From Desulfopila aestuarii DSM 18488 (GTDB taxonomy: Bacteria; Desulfobacterota; Desulfobulbia; Desulfobulbales; Desulfocapsaceae): DNA of 64,000 nt. How positions within the stretch are numbered: position 1 is the first letter of the stretch; every line of letters begins with the position of its first letter. The notes below the pieces were generated by a model. It did not search any database and was not told where the DNA came from. It saw only the letters and a list, made by a program, of their open reading frames with translations. The position numbers were made by a program, and so were the translations under genes. Shown in pieces: positions 37,030 through 45,534 of the stretch. The stretch is taken from positions 62,001 to 126,000 of the forward strand of contig NZ_FRFE01000005.1 in NCBI RefSeq assembly GCF_900143695.1. The letters are read 5' to 3'.

Positions 37030-38736
37030 TTAGACAAAATCCGGATCAATCACTTTGATCATAGCGTAGCCTGCCTGAACAATCTGGGTATTGGTGATGC
37101 CCAACGAATCAAGCAGTACCTGGGTTTCATAGGCTCGCGGACCGGTATCACAGAGGATGGAAAGGAGTTCATCCCTTGGAATCTCTGTGATCCTCTGTCG
37201 CAGCTCTGCCTGGGGAATATGCAGCCATCTGCTGCCATACTTTTCCCTACCCGCTGCCGCTTCCCTGTCGCCCCGAATATCGAGGACCCTTGTCTTTTCT
37301 TCAGAAAACATCGTGAAAAACTCAAGCACATCAACCGGCCGGTTCCTGCCTGAGAGAATATTGTCGAGAACATTGCCAACATTGTTCACCACATCCATTG
37401 CCGATGAAAATGGTGGGGCGTAACCGGTTTCAAGTCCACAGATATCATCCACGCCAATACCATGCTCAAGCAGCACAGCGACACTATCCACCCGCGCCTT
37501 GACCGCGTTGCCGTTTTTCCCGGTCGCCTGGACGCCAAGCACCTTTCGTGATCGCCTATCGGCCACCAGAATCATGTAAATAAGCTCGGAATTTGGATAA
37601 AAGTGTGCATGATCCGCCTGAGCCACAACTGCCGCCACCGGATCATAGCCAGCCTCACGCGCTTTCTCAACCGACAGACCGGCTGTGGCTACTCCCAGAT
37701 CAAAAACTTTCATGCAGAAAGTACCGACCACTCCGCGAAAATGGCTGCTGCCTCCGGCAATGTTCGTACCTATGATCCGTCCCTGCCTGTTTGCCAGGGA
37801 GCCGAGCGGCATAATGGTTTTATCTCCACTCACCAGATGGGTATATTCGGCGCAGTCCCCTCCAGCATAGATGTTCGGATCACTCGTCCGTAATCGGTTG
37901 TCTACCAGGATGCCGCCATTGCTGCCGATGGAGAGTCCAGCAGCAGCCGCAAGCTCGGAACTCGGGCGGACGCCTGTTGCCAATACAACTAAATCACAAG
38001 GGATATTCTCGCAACCGGTGGACACTGCCAGTGCTCCTGTTTCCGGGTCCTGGGCGATTCGTTCCACTTGCTCATTTAAAAGTACCCGAACTCCATGCTC
38101 TTCAAGCTGGCGGGTCACGATGCGGGAGATGTTCTTGCCCAACATCATCGGCAGCACCTTGCCCTCTTTTTCAACAAGTGTTGTCTCCACACCCCAGAGA
38201 TCAGTGAAGGCCTCCGCAATTTCAACACCTATTGCCCCGGCACCAACGACCACGGCACGGCCGACCTTTCCAGCTTTCATCAGGTTTTTGATCTTTTCCG
38301 CCTGGTGCAGATTGGCAACAGTAAATACTCCAGGAAGATCTGTGCCAGGCACAGGGATCCTGGCGGGGTTCGCGCCTGTTGCAAGTACCAGGATATCGTA
38401 AGAGATGTTGCCCTTTTCGCCGTTTTTCAGATCCCGCACCTGCAACCGCCGTGCTTTACGATCAATTGCAACAACTTCCATTTCGGTCAGGATATTCACC
38501 CTTTTACAGTCTGCAAAAAAGGCCTTGTCCCGTATAGCATGGGAGGTGGTCGAATAGAGATCTTCGAGGTCGTTGATGTCTCCACCAACATAATAGGGAA
38601 TACCGCAACCACCGTAGGAAATGAGATTGTCCCGATCGATCATGGTGATCACCGCCTCACTGTCCAGTCGTCGCAAACGACACGCCACTTTCGGCCCCAA
38701 AGCAACTGCGCCAATAATCACTACCCGCTTTGCCAT
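37030..38736 (-). CDS. CoA-disulfide-reductase-like flavoprotein with C-terminal rhodanese domain
   Basis: 568 residues. An FAD/NAD(P) disulfide-oxidoreductase core shows VVIIGAVALGPKVACRLRR, SYGGCGIPYYVGG with the redox-active single Cys typical of CoADR/NADH oxidase, VVVGAGAIGVEIAEAF for NAD(P)H and IYAGGDCAEY for FAD. The last 100 residues are a rhodanese domain (RVLDIRGDREAA, active-site loop ILCDTGPRAYET with Cys). This architecture matches CoADR-Rhd/Npsr proteins that reduce CoA disulfides, persulfides or polysulfide. In a sulfur-metabolising host a polysulfide or persulfide role is plausible. The ATG at 38736 has a GGGAGG site. Confidence 0.9.
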   Translation of the reverse strand: MAKRVVIIGAVALGPKVACRLRRLDSEAVITMIDRDNLISYGGCGIPYYVGGDINDLEDLYSTTSHAIRDKAFFADCKRVNILTEMEVVAIDRKARRLQVRDLKNGEKGNISYDILVLATGANPARIPVPGTDLPGVFTVANLHQAEKIKNLMKAGKVGRAVVVGAGAIGVEIAEAFTDLWGVETTLVEKEGKVLPMMLGKNISRIVTRQLEEHGVRVLLNEQVERIAQDPETGALAVSTGCENIPCDLVVLATGVRPSSELAAAAGLSIGSNGGILVDNRLRTSDPNIYAGGDCAEYTHLVSGDKTIMPLGSLANRQGRIIGTNIAGGSSHFRGVVGTFCMKVFDLGVATAGLSVEKAREAGYDPVAAVVAQADHAHFYPNSELIYMILVADRRSRKVLGVQATGKNGNAVKARVDSVAVLLEHGIGVDDICGLETGYAPPFSSAMDVVNNVGNVLDNILSGRNRPVDVLEFFTMFSEEKTRVLDIRGDREAAAGREKYGSRWLHIPQAELRQRITEIPRDELLSILCDTGPRAYETQVLLDSLGITNTQIVQAGYAMIKVIDPDFV

Positions 38737-38925
38737 ACATCCTCCCTCTTCGTGATGCTTCGTCTCAGACCGCAACAACGGTCTGCAAACGGAGCAGGAT
38801 TTCTGCTACCACGAAAACAACATATGCACAAATCTGCTTTTTTTGCCACCTTAATCAACAGCAAAAAAATACCAAATTAACATTTATAACAAATTGAAAA
38901 TATTAGAGAAATACTACAGCGCAGC

Positions 38926-38950
38926 ACCTGTAGACGGATGTCGTACAGGT
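38926..38950 (-). repeat. 7-bp inverted repeat downstream of the TIM-like gene
   Basis: ACCTGTA (38926-38932) and TACAGGT (38944-38950) can pair. There is no T tract on the minus strand, so it is at most a weak 3' hairpin. Confidence 0.3.
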
Positions 38951-39005
38951 CCAGGCAGAAGTCGGTATTCAAGTACTACAGATGAGGGTAGAAAATGACA
39001 GGAAA

Positions 39006-39782
39006 TCAGCTTTGGGGACGGGCAAACTGAGCCGCCTGACGACAGATGTCAAGAAAGCTCTCAGGTTCGAGACTGGCCGAGCCCACAAAGACACCGGCAA
39101 GACTATCGAGAGCGAGATACTCCCCGGCGTTATCGGGAAGAATTGAGCCTCCGTAGATAATGGCTCGATGAGGAAAGACGTTGCGAATTTCATCCACGGC
39201 TTCGCCAACCTTCCCTGCCGACTCAGGAATACGAAAGCTGAGTGCATCGACCGGGCAGTAGGCAACAAGGGCATGACCTGTTTCAAGATCGGACAGCGCG
39301 CTCAGCTGGGAAACAAGATACGGGCGGTCGACACAGATAATGGGCTTTAATCCGGCATCGAGCACTTCTGTGATCTTGTTGGTCACGTCCATTTGGGTCT
39401 CATGAAAATAGCGTCGTCGTTCGGAATGACCGACAATGACATAATCCACCAGCCCCTTCAGCATATCAGCCGCCACCGCACCAGTATAGCCACCCACCGG
39501 AAAAGGCGAGACATCCTGAGCCGCCAGCGACACCTGGTCAAGGTTGAGCTCTTCGAGGTAACGGGCCACCAGCTCCAGACTCAGCAAGGTCGGGGCAATC
39601 ACGATCTCAACATCAGGGCTCGGTACATACTTCTCGGCGAAGGTATCGAACCAGACCTTCGCCTCGCCTGAGGTCTTGTAACATTTCCAATTTCCCACCA
39701 CCAGCCGACGCCCCACTCCACCCGCTGGAGGCTGCAGGTCTTTCGTTTTCTCAGTCTGCAAGAATCGACTCAATAAGCCCAT
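39006..39782 (-). CDS. triosephosphate-isomerase-family protein, catalytic Glu missing
   Basis: 258 residues from the ATG at 39782 (GGAGGAAG site). The TIM fold is clear: VVGNWKCYKTSGEAK contains the Asn/Lys of the active site, VIVGHSERRRYFHET contains the catalytic His, and IIYGGSILPDNAGEYL is the phosphate loop. But where TIM has AYEPVWAIGTG, this protein has AYCPVDALSF, so the catalytic Glu is Cys and the mobile loop 6 is altered; PIICVDRPYL also departs from the usual CVGE. It is probably not a normal glycolytic TIM and a standard tpiA may exist elsewhere. It overlaps DUF167 by 32 nt. Confidence 0.85.
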   Translation of the reverse strand: MGLLSRFLQTEKTKDLQPPAGGVGRRLVVGNWKCYKTSGEAKVWFDTFAEKYVPSPDVEIVIAPTLLSLELVARYLEELNLDQVSLAAQDVSPFPVGGYTGAVAADMLKGLVDYVIVGHSERRRYFHETQMDVTNKITEVLDAGLKPIICVDRPYLVSQLSALSDLETGHALVAYCPVDALSFRIPESAGKVGEAVDEIRNVFPHRAIIYGGSILPDNAGEYLALDSLAGVFVGSASLEPESFLDICRQAAQFARPQS

Positions 39783-40053
39783 GTACTTCCTCCATCGTTT
39801 TACCGGATACCTGAAACACCTTGCGCCTGGAAGTCTGCCCGGAACTGAGGTTGATATCGCGCTTGGCAACGCCCAGAACCTTTGCCAGATACCCGGCGAC
39901 CGCCTGGTTCGCCTTGCCGTCAACCGGCGGACTGGTCACCGCAATCTTCAGTGCATCATCATGAATACCGATGATGCTATTGCGTGAGGCTTTGGGCTGC
40001 ACATAGACCCGAATCAGTAGTGATCCGTCCCGGTTGATGGCAAGATACGACAT
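39751..40053 (-). CDS. DUF167 (YggU family) protein
   Basis: 100 residues. Small alpha/beta protein with the family core VYVQPKASRNSIIGIHDDALKI..TSPPVDGKANQAVAGYLAK; residues around PPVDGKAN are the hallmark. Function unknown. It lies between divIVA (15 nt upstream) and the TIM-like gene (overlapping by 32 nt). The YggT-DivIVA-DUF167 set recalls the ylm/yggT neighbourhood tied to cell division in other bacteria. Confidence 0.9.
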   Translation of the reverse strand: MSYLAINRDGSLLIRVYVQPKASRNSIIGIHDDALKIAVTSPPVDGKANQAVAGYLAKVLGVAKRDINLSSGQTSRRKVFQVSGKTMEEVHGLIESILAD

Positions 40054-40068
40054 TCTCCGATAACCAGG

Positions 40069-40950
40069 CTATTTCGACTCAAATCCCTCAACTTCCATCG
40101 GCTCAAGTCCTTCATCCTCACCAAGCGGGATAGACTGAAACAGCTCAGAGAGATCGTCATCGCTCCCCCCAGCAGCCTCAGCAGGATCAAAATCGAGCTT
40201 TTTGAGATAAAAGGTAAGTACTGCTTTCAACTCTTCACGAACCTCCGCCTTTTTGCTGCGAAGTTGCTCAATTTCCACCGGCAGGTTGGCGAGTTCCTGT
40301 TCCGCCTCTTTACGATAAATCTCAACCTCGCTGATGGCCTGCTCAAGCATCTGGTCCGCTTCCTCTTTCGCCTTGTTTTTCACATCATCGGCAAAACGCT
40401 GGGCTGCAACCAGGGCGGTCTTGAAATCCACCTCTTCCTTTTTGAACTCGGCAACCTGCTTTTCCAGTAACTCGATCTGACCGCGCAGCTTCTCAACCTC
40501 GCCGCTATTATCGGAAGCGTCACTTTGATTTTCAGCCAGCCGTCCTCGCAGCTGCTCAATCTCCTCACGCAGTTCTGCCTCCTGGCGTCCCCAGGCTTCC
40601 TGCTGCAGGTTCTTCTCCTGATCGGATGCGGCGACCTGCTCTTCCAGACTTGCGATCTGCTTTTGCAGCTCGACAATCATCTCATCTTTTTCAAGAAACT
40701 GGATAACACTTTTCTCGGAGCGCTCCTCACGTTGTCGGCTTTCCTCTACGAGATTTTCCCGCTCCTCTTTTAAAGCCTGGACCTCCTCATAGAGTTCAGC
40801 ATACTCGTCTTCCTGCCTTCGGCGCACCTCATGCAGCTCAAAGAACTCCTCTGCCAGCAGCTCCAGATACGCCTTGACCTCAATGGTGTCGTAGCCCCTG
40901 AACTTAACCTGAAATTCCTGATCCTTAATGGCCTGTGGAGTAATCGACAT
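40069..40950 (-). CDS. DivIVA domain protein
   Basis: 293 residues. The first 60 residues match DivIVA (MSITPQAIKDQEFQVKFRGY, then VKAYLELLAEEF), a domain that senses curved membrane in Gram-positive bacteria. Residues about 45-215 are nearly continuous coiled coil rich in Glu, Gln and Lys, followed by a second helical stretch and an acidic tail. DivIVA proteins are less studied in Desulfobacterota, where a role in polarity or division is inferred. Cotranscribed with YggT (about 140 nt upstream) and DUF167. Confidence 0.88.
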   Translation of the reverse strand: MSITPQAIKDQEFQVKFRGYDTIEVKAYLELLAEEFFELHEVRRRQEDEYAELYEEVQALKEERENLVEESRQREERSEKSVIQFLEKDEMIVELQKQIASLEEQVAASDQEKNLQQEAWGRQEAELREEIEQLRGRLAENQSDASDNSGEVEKLRGQIELLEKQVAEFKKEEVDFKTALVAAQRFADDVKNKAKEEADQMLEQAISEVEIYRKEAEQELANLPVEIEQLRSKKAEVREELKAVLTFYLKKLDFDPAEAAGGSDDDLSELFQSIPLGEDEGLEPMEVEGFESK

Positions 40951-41090
40951 AACAGTTCTCCGTTGCTGGTAAAGTTGACAGACTTGCTAAAAAATGAAAA
41001 TTGCGGAACAAACACAACTTGCAAATACGGGAAAAACCGCAACGTTGGCTTCATGGTTATCCACGAAACCAACGACTGAAAACAGCAGCC

Positions 41091-41390
41091 TCAACCCATT
41101 CGCATCGCTATCTGTTTCATGGTGGGGACCAGAAAACTCTGGAGAAACATGATCACCATGATGAGTATCATCGGCGAAAAATCTATGCCGCCCATACTAA
41201 GAGGCAGCATCCGTCTGATCCGGCCCAAAAGTGGCTCTGTTGCCTCATACAAAAATCGGACAATGGGATTATAGGGATCGGCATTTACCCATGAAATTAT
41301 AGCCCTGCCGATAATTATCCACATATATGCCGTCAACAGAAAATCAATCAACCCAGCCAGAGCCATCATAAAGTTATTCACCACAAACAT
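41091..41390 (-). CDS. YggT family integral membrane protein
   Basis: 99 residues with two hydrophobic segments (about 5-30 and 72-93) separated by the conserved amphipathic stretch ISWVNADPYNPIVRFLYEATEPLLGRIRRMLP, which is the YggT signature. The family is linked to cell-envelope biogenesis, osmotic tolerance and, in plastids, to membrane organisation; no biochemical activity is known. First gene of the yggT-divIVA-DUF167-TIM-like group. Confidence 0.9.
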   Translation of the reverse strand: MFVVNNFMMALAGLIDFLLTAYMWIIIGRAIISWVNADPYNPIVRFLYEATEPLLGRIRRMLPLSMGGIDFSPMILIMVIMFLQSFLVPTMKQIAMRMG

Positions 41391-41481
41391 GCCTTCCTCA
41401 CAAAATTTCCCTCAACGTTTCGGGATATAGCCTTGTATTAAACACCCTACTCATCAAAACCGGCCCTGATTGCCATTATCC

Positions 41482-43425
41482 TCAGGCCACTCTTGAACCC
41501 GTCTTCACAAAACCACTCACCGTGGCCAACACCAGCTTTTCCTGACCATCTACTTCAGTTTTCGCGGCCAGCACCATTCCCTGGGAGGGTATTCCCATCA
41601 GCTTGGCCGGTTTGAGATTCGCCACAATCAGTACCTGCCGCCCCACCACCTCTTCGGGAGTGTAATGTTCGGCAATGCCAGCAACGATGGTCCGCTCTTC
41701 AGGCGAGAGAACCGTCAACTTGAGCAGCCGGTCAGATTTCTTGATTTTTTCAGCGGCCACCACCTCGGCCACCCGTATCTCCACTTCCTTGAACTGGTCA
41801 AAGGTGATGATCCCTTCCAGAGGCTCCGATGCAGCCTTTTTCGAGGTTGTCGGTGCGGCTTTGCCTTTTCCCTCTGCCTTTTCCATGTGCTTTTTCACAT
41901 CAACCCGGGGAAAGAGCGCTTCCACCTCATTTAACGTGGTGCCCGGTTGCAGGACATTCCACATGCCACCCGCCTCGAGTGAATTGACACCAGGACTATC
42001 AGCAGCGATACCCAGGCCCGCAACCATTTTGGCGGCAGTCTCCGGCATTACCGGCTGTAAAACCAGGGCAAGCAATCGCAAGCACTCCATCAGGTTATAG
42101 AGCACGGTGGCAAGACGGCCGGCAGCAGCCGGATCCTTGGCAAGCGCCCATGGCTCATTGGTGACAATATACTTATTGGCATAACTGACCAGTTCCCAAA
42201 CTGCCTGAAGACCACGATGGAACTGGAAATCGGCCATGTTCTCACGGTAGAGTGGCAACATCTTTTCGGCCGTCTCCCTCAGCAGCCGGTCGGCCTCTTC
42301 TTCCAGACCGGGTTCCGGTACCACTCCATCACAATATTTCTGTAACATAGCCAGAGAGCGGCTGTAGAGGTTGCCAAGGTCATTTGCCAGATCGGAGTTT
42401 TTCCGGGCGACGATCGCCTCGCTGGAAAAAGAAGCATCCAGCCCAAATGACATCTCCCGCAAAGTAAAGTAGCGGAGAGTATCGATGCCATATTCCTCAA
42501 CCAGTTCTTTCGGCCGCACCACGTTACCAATCGACTTGGACATTTTGGTGTTGTCGACGTTCCAGTAGCCATGTACATGCAGTTTTTTATAAAGCGGCAC
42601 CTCCATAGAGAGCAGCATGGTCGGCCAGTAAATGGCGTGAGGCTTAAGAATATCCTTGGCAATGAGATGTTCGGCCACTGGCCAGAACGTCTGATATTTC
42701 TCATCGTCCGGGTAGCCAAGTCCGGTGAGGTAGTTAATCAGGGCGTCAAACCAGACATAGGTAACGAAATTGTTGTCAAACGGCAGCTCGATGCCCCAGG
42801 TAAGACGGGTTTTCGGTCGGGATATACAGAGGTCTTCCAGCGGTTCGCTCAAGAACGAGAGCACCTCGTTACGGTAGCGTTCGGGAGTAATGAAATCCGG
42901 ATTGGCCTTGATATGGTCAATCAACGGTTGCTGGTATTTCGACATCCGGAAGAAATAATTCTGCTCGGCGATCTCCTGTGGTGGCTGCTGATGATCGGGA
43001 CAGTTGCCGTCAACCAGCTCTTTTTCGGTCAGGAAACGCTCGCAGCCACGGCAATAAAGGCCGGAATACTCATCGAAATAGATGTCACCCTTGTCATAGA
43101 CCTTCTGCAGAATTTGCTGGACCACTGCAATATGATCGGGGTCTGTGGTGCGAATGAAATTATCGGGCATCACCTGGAGAATGGGCCAGGTGTCACGGAA
43201 CATGCCGCTTATCCTATCAGCGTACTCCTTGGGTGGCACATTCTCTTTTAATGCCGCTTCGGCGATTTTATCACCGTGCTCATCGGTCCCGGTCTGGAAT
43301 CGAACTTCCTCGCCGCAGAGACGCCGGAAACGGCTGTATGTATCAGCGACAATGGTGGTGTACGCATGGCCGAGGTGCGGCTGTGCGTTAACATAGTAGA
43401 TGGGTGTTGTGATATATGAGGTCAT
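41482..43425 (-). CDS. metG: methionine--tRNA ligase
   Basis: 647 residues. Class I synthetase with the HIGH variant HLGH (YYVNAQPHLGHAYT), KMSKS loop (NTKMSKSIGN), a zinc-binding knuckle (YCRGCERFLTEKELVDGNCPDH split at its centre) and a C-terminal tRNA-binding OB domain (FDQFKEVEIRVAEVV ... LMGIPSQGMVLAA). A Lys/Ala-rich linker precedes the OB domain. The start MTSYITTPIYY at 43425 is the family start; upstream in-frame codons to 43464 are not conserved. It follows the PSP1 and holB genes, a common neighbourhood. Confidence 0.97.
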   Translation of the reverse strand: MTSYITTPIYYVNAQPHLGHAYTTIVADTYSRFRRLCGEEVRFQTGTDEHGDKIAEAALKENVPPKEYADRISGMFRDTWPILQVMPDNFIRTTDPDHIAVVQQILQKVYDKGDIYFDEYSGLYCRGCERFLTEKELVDGNCPDHQQPPQEIAEQNYFFRMSKYQQPLIDHIKANPDFITPERYRNEVLSFLSEPLEDLCISRPKTRLTWGIELPFDNNFVTYVWFDALINYLTGLGYPDDEKYQTFWPVAEHLIAKDILKPHAIYWPTMLLSMEVPLYKKLHVHGYWNVDNTKMSKSIGNVVRPKELVEEYGIDTLRYFTLREMSFGLDASFSSEAIVARKNSDLANDLGNLYSRSLAMLQKYCDGVVPEPGLEEEADRLLRETAEKMLPLYRENMADFQFHRGLQAVWELVSYANKYIVTNEPWALAKDPAAAGRLATVLYNLMECLRLLALVLQPVMPETAAKMVAGLGIAADSPGVNSLEAGGMWNVLQPGTTLNEVEALFPRVDVKKHMEKAEGKGKAAPTTSKKAASEPLEGIITFDQFKEVEIRVAEVVAAEKIKKSDRLLKLTVLSPEERTIVAGIAEHYTPEEVVGRQVLIVANLKPAKLMGIPSQGMVLAAKTEVDGQEKLVLATVSGFVKTGSRVA

Positions 43426-43484
43426 AAACTCGTTTTGCCAGGGCAAGCCGATGGGCTGCCGCAATATTGCAGATAATGAGTACG

Positions 43485-44396
43485 CTAATTATCTTTTTTC
43501 TCTTTTTTCGGACCTTTGTCAACCCGGATCACTTCGCACTCCCCCCATTCGGCAGGAGACATCAGTTTTTCCTCACCCTGATCGCTTATCACCAGGAGGG
43601 TCTGCTGCAAGGGGTTCTGCCGTTTCACCTTGTACATCTTGCCGGCCACCTTGATTTTTCGGCCCGGTTTGGGCATCGCCTTACGTTGCAAACGATAGGC
43701 GTCATACTCATATGTGAGACAGCAGAGCAGTCGGTTGCAAAGGCCGGAGATCTTGGTTGGATTGAGCGGCAGATCCTGCTCCTTGGCCATCTTGATGGAG
43801 ACGGAATCGAATTTTTTGATAAAGGAGGAGCAGCACAGCTCGCGCCCGCAGGTGCCCATACCGCCAATCATCTTGGTCTCATGACGGACACCGACCTGAC
43901 GCATTTCCACCCGGGTGCGGAACTCCTGCACCAGATCTTTCACCAGTTCCCGGAAATCGACCCGATTATCGGCAGTAAAATAAAAAATGATCTTACTGCC
44001 ATTGAAAAACCGCTCCACCCGCACAAGCTGCATCTCCAGCTTATGTCGCTCGATCAGCTGCTCGCAGATGCCATAGGCCCGCTTCTCAAATGGTGCCAGT
44101 CCTGCAAAGCGCTCGAACTCGTCGCTACCCGCCTGGCGGGCTATCTCGTGGGTGGCGGGCCAGCTCTCCGGCCGGCAACCACAGATGGGTGCCGGACCGA
44201 CGATGAGGGCCGGTTCCAGGCCGTGGTCACTTTTCACCATCACAATTTCGTCACGCACCATGCCGGCAATAGACGAAGAGGCGGTAAACATCTGGCCGTC
44301 TTCCCGGAAGCGAATCCGGTAATATTCTTGCTGATCGTCCGCTTGCGGAGTATCAATGCTCGGTTCGTCTACATTTTCCGACATAGGATCAAACAT
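43485..44396 (-). CDS. PSP1 domain (RicT/YaaT-like) protein
   Basis: 303 residues from the ATG at 44396. The PSP1 domain core includes FYFTADNRVDFRELVKDL and a Cys-rich stretch: GMGTCGRELCCSSF and GLCNRLLCCLTYEYD, which bind an Fe-S cluster in the related RicT of Bacillus. In that organism RicT helps RNA processing; no such partner is seen here. The holB-PSP1-metG order is a recurrent arrangement. The frame is open to 44525 and would overlap holB; 44396 or the ATG at 44384 are more plausible starts. Confidence 0.88.
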   Translation of the reverse strand: MFDPMSENVDEPSIDTPQADDQQEYYRIRFREDGQMFTASSSIAGMVRDEIVMVKSDHGLEPALIVGPAPICGCRPESWPATHEIARQAGSDEFERFAGLAPFEKRAYGICEQLIERHKLEMQLVRVERFFNGSKIIFYFTADNRVDFRELVKDLVQEFRTRVEMRQVGVRHETKMIGGMGTCGRELCCSSFIKKFDSVSIKMAKEQDLPLNPTKISGLCNRLLCCLTYEYDAYRLQRKAMPKPGRKIKVAGKMYKVKRQNPLQQTLLVISDQGEEKLMSPAEWGECEVIRVDKGPKKEKKDN

Positions 44397-44491
44397 CCTC
44401 TCATATTTTTCATGTTGACTCGACACACTTCCTGTCAAGCCAGCAGTTCTAGCTGATAACGTGTTTCGTCGGCACACATGTCCGACATCAC

Positions 44492-45499
44492 TTACCGGTG
44501 CAGATGAAACATCAACACCTCGCACACCAGGGTGCGGTTGCAGTTGCGCTTGAGCTCTTTTTCTGCCTGGTCGACAGCCTGCAGTTTAGCAAAAAGGGCG
44601 TCAGAACTCCAGTTTTTCAAAGGACTGTCCGGAGCAAAGCCAAATCCATACAATTCCGGAGCAGAACCGGGTTCGTGAATGACCATCAGCGTATCCCTGA
44701 GCCACAGCCGGATAAGACCGAGAAGCGAAGGCAGGTGCTCTTTCACATCGGCCATTTTTTCAGCCACTTCCAAGAGAACCCCCACATCCCTTTCACCGTC
44801 AATTGCGGGATCACAGGCCGCCGCCACGACCTCCTGCAGTATCCCGGTCATCTCCTCCTGATGAAGAAGCAATGCCCGCCCAGGGCTGCCTTCGGCCAAC
44901 CGGGACAGAAGACGGGCGGTGTCAGCTGCCATTTCAGGTTTTTCTGCCAAGAGAATCTCAACACATTCCGCCTCTGAAAGATTGTAAAATGGGATAACCT
45001 GGCAGCGTGAGGAGATGGTGGTGAGCAGTTCCTGCGAGGCTTCGGCCGTCAAAATGAGAAGGTTGCCTTTCGGCGGTTCTTCCAGGGTCTTGAGCAGGCT
45101 GTTGGCCGCCTCCTGCCGCATGGTGTGAACATCTTCCATGAGAACCACCCGCAACTCCGATTCGTAGGGTGGATAGCTGAGAGAGCGGCACATCTGCCGA
45201 ACCTGATCTATCTTGATGGTTCCCTTGTCAGGGCTCACTACCTGGAAATCGGGGTGATTACCCGAGAGAAACTTCCGACAGGAAACACAGCTACCGCAGG
45301 CCTTTCCCCGTTCTGAACCCCGGCAATTGAGGGCAGCAGCGACACCACGGGCAAAAAGCCGCTTGCCCACCCCGTCAGGTCCCTTGAAAATGTAGGCGTG
45401 CGGCACCCTGTCCGACCCCAGAGTCCGGGAGACGAGTTTTTTGGCCTTCTCCTGGCCACGGACTTCAGTATAACAAAGTATCTGGTTACTCTTCGCCAT
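44492..45499 (-). CDS. holB: DNA polymerase III delta' subunit
   Basis: 335 residues. Clamp-loader ATPase-like subunit. Features: AYIFKGPDGVGKRLFARGVA (Walker A), a zinc-binding pattern CRGSERGKACGSCVSC with CRKF, LMEDVHTMRQEAANSLLKTLEEPP (Walker B and sensor) and STISSRCQVIPF-like SRC motif (TISSRCQVIP). The C-terminal third is helical. Upstream neighbour is the HD nuclease gene (35 nt apart); downstream is the PSP1 gene. Confidence 0.93.
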   Translation of the reverse strand: MAKSNQILCYTEVRGQEKAKKLVSRTLGSDRVPHAYIFKGPDGVGKRLFARGVAAALNCRGSERGKACGSCVSCRKFLSGNHPDFQVVSPDKGTIKIDQVRQMCRSLSYPPYESELRVVLMEDVHTMRQEAANSLLKTLEEPPKGNLLILTAEASQELLTTISSRCQVIPFYNLSEAECVEILLAEKPEMAADTARLLSRLAEGSPGRALLLHQEEMTGILQEVVAAACDPAIDGERDVGVLLEVAEKMADVKEHLPSLLGLIRLWLRDTLMVIHEPGSAPELYGFGFAPDSPLKNWSSDALFAKLQAVDQAEKELKRNCNRTLVCEVLMFHLHR

Positions 45500-45534
45500 T
45501 CATCACGTCGTGTCGTTGCGATACTTATAGATAC

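Noticed and set aside
38095-38880. 261-codon plus-strand frame opposite the CoADR-rhodanese gene
   Set aside because: Low-complexity shadow without conserved motifs.
43426-43464. Extended MetG N-terminus to 43464
   Set aside because: Residues before MTSYITTPIYY are not conserved in methionyl-tRNA synthetases.
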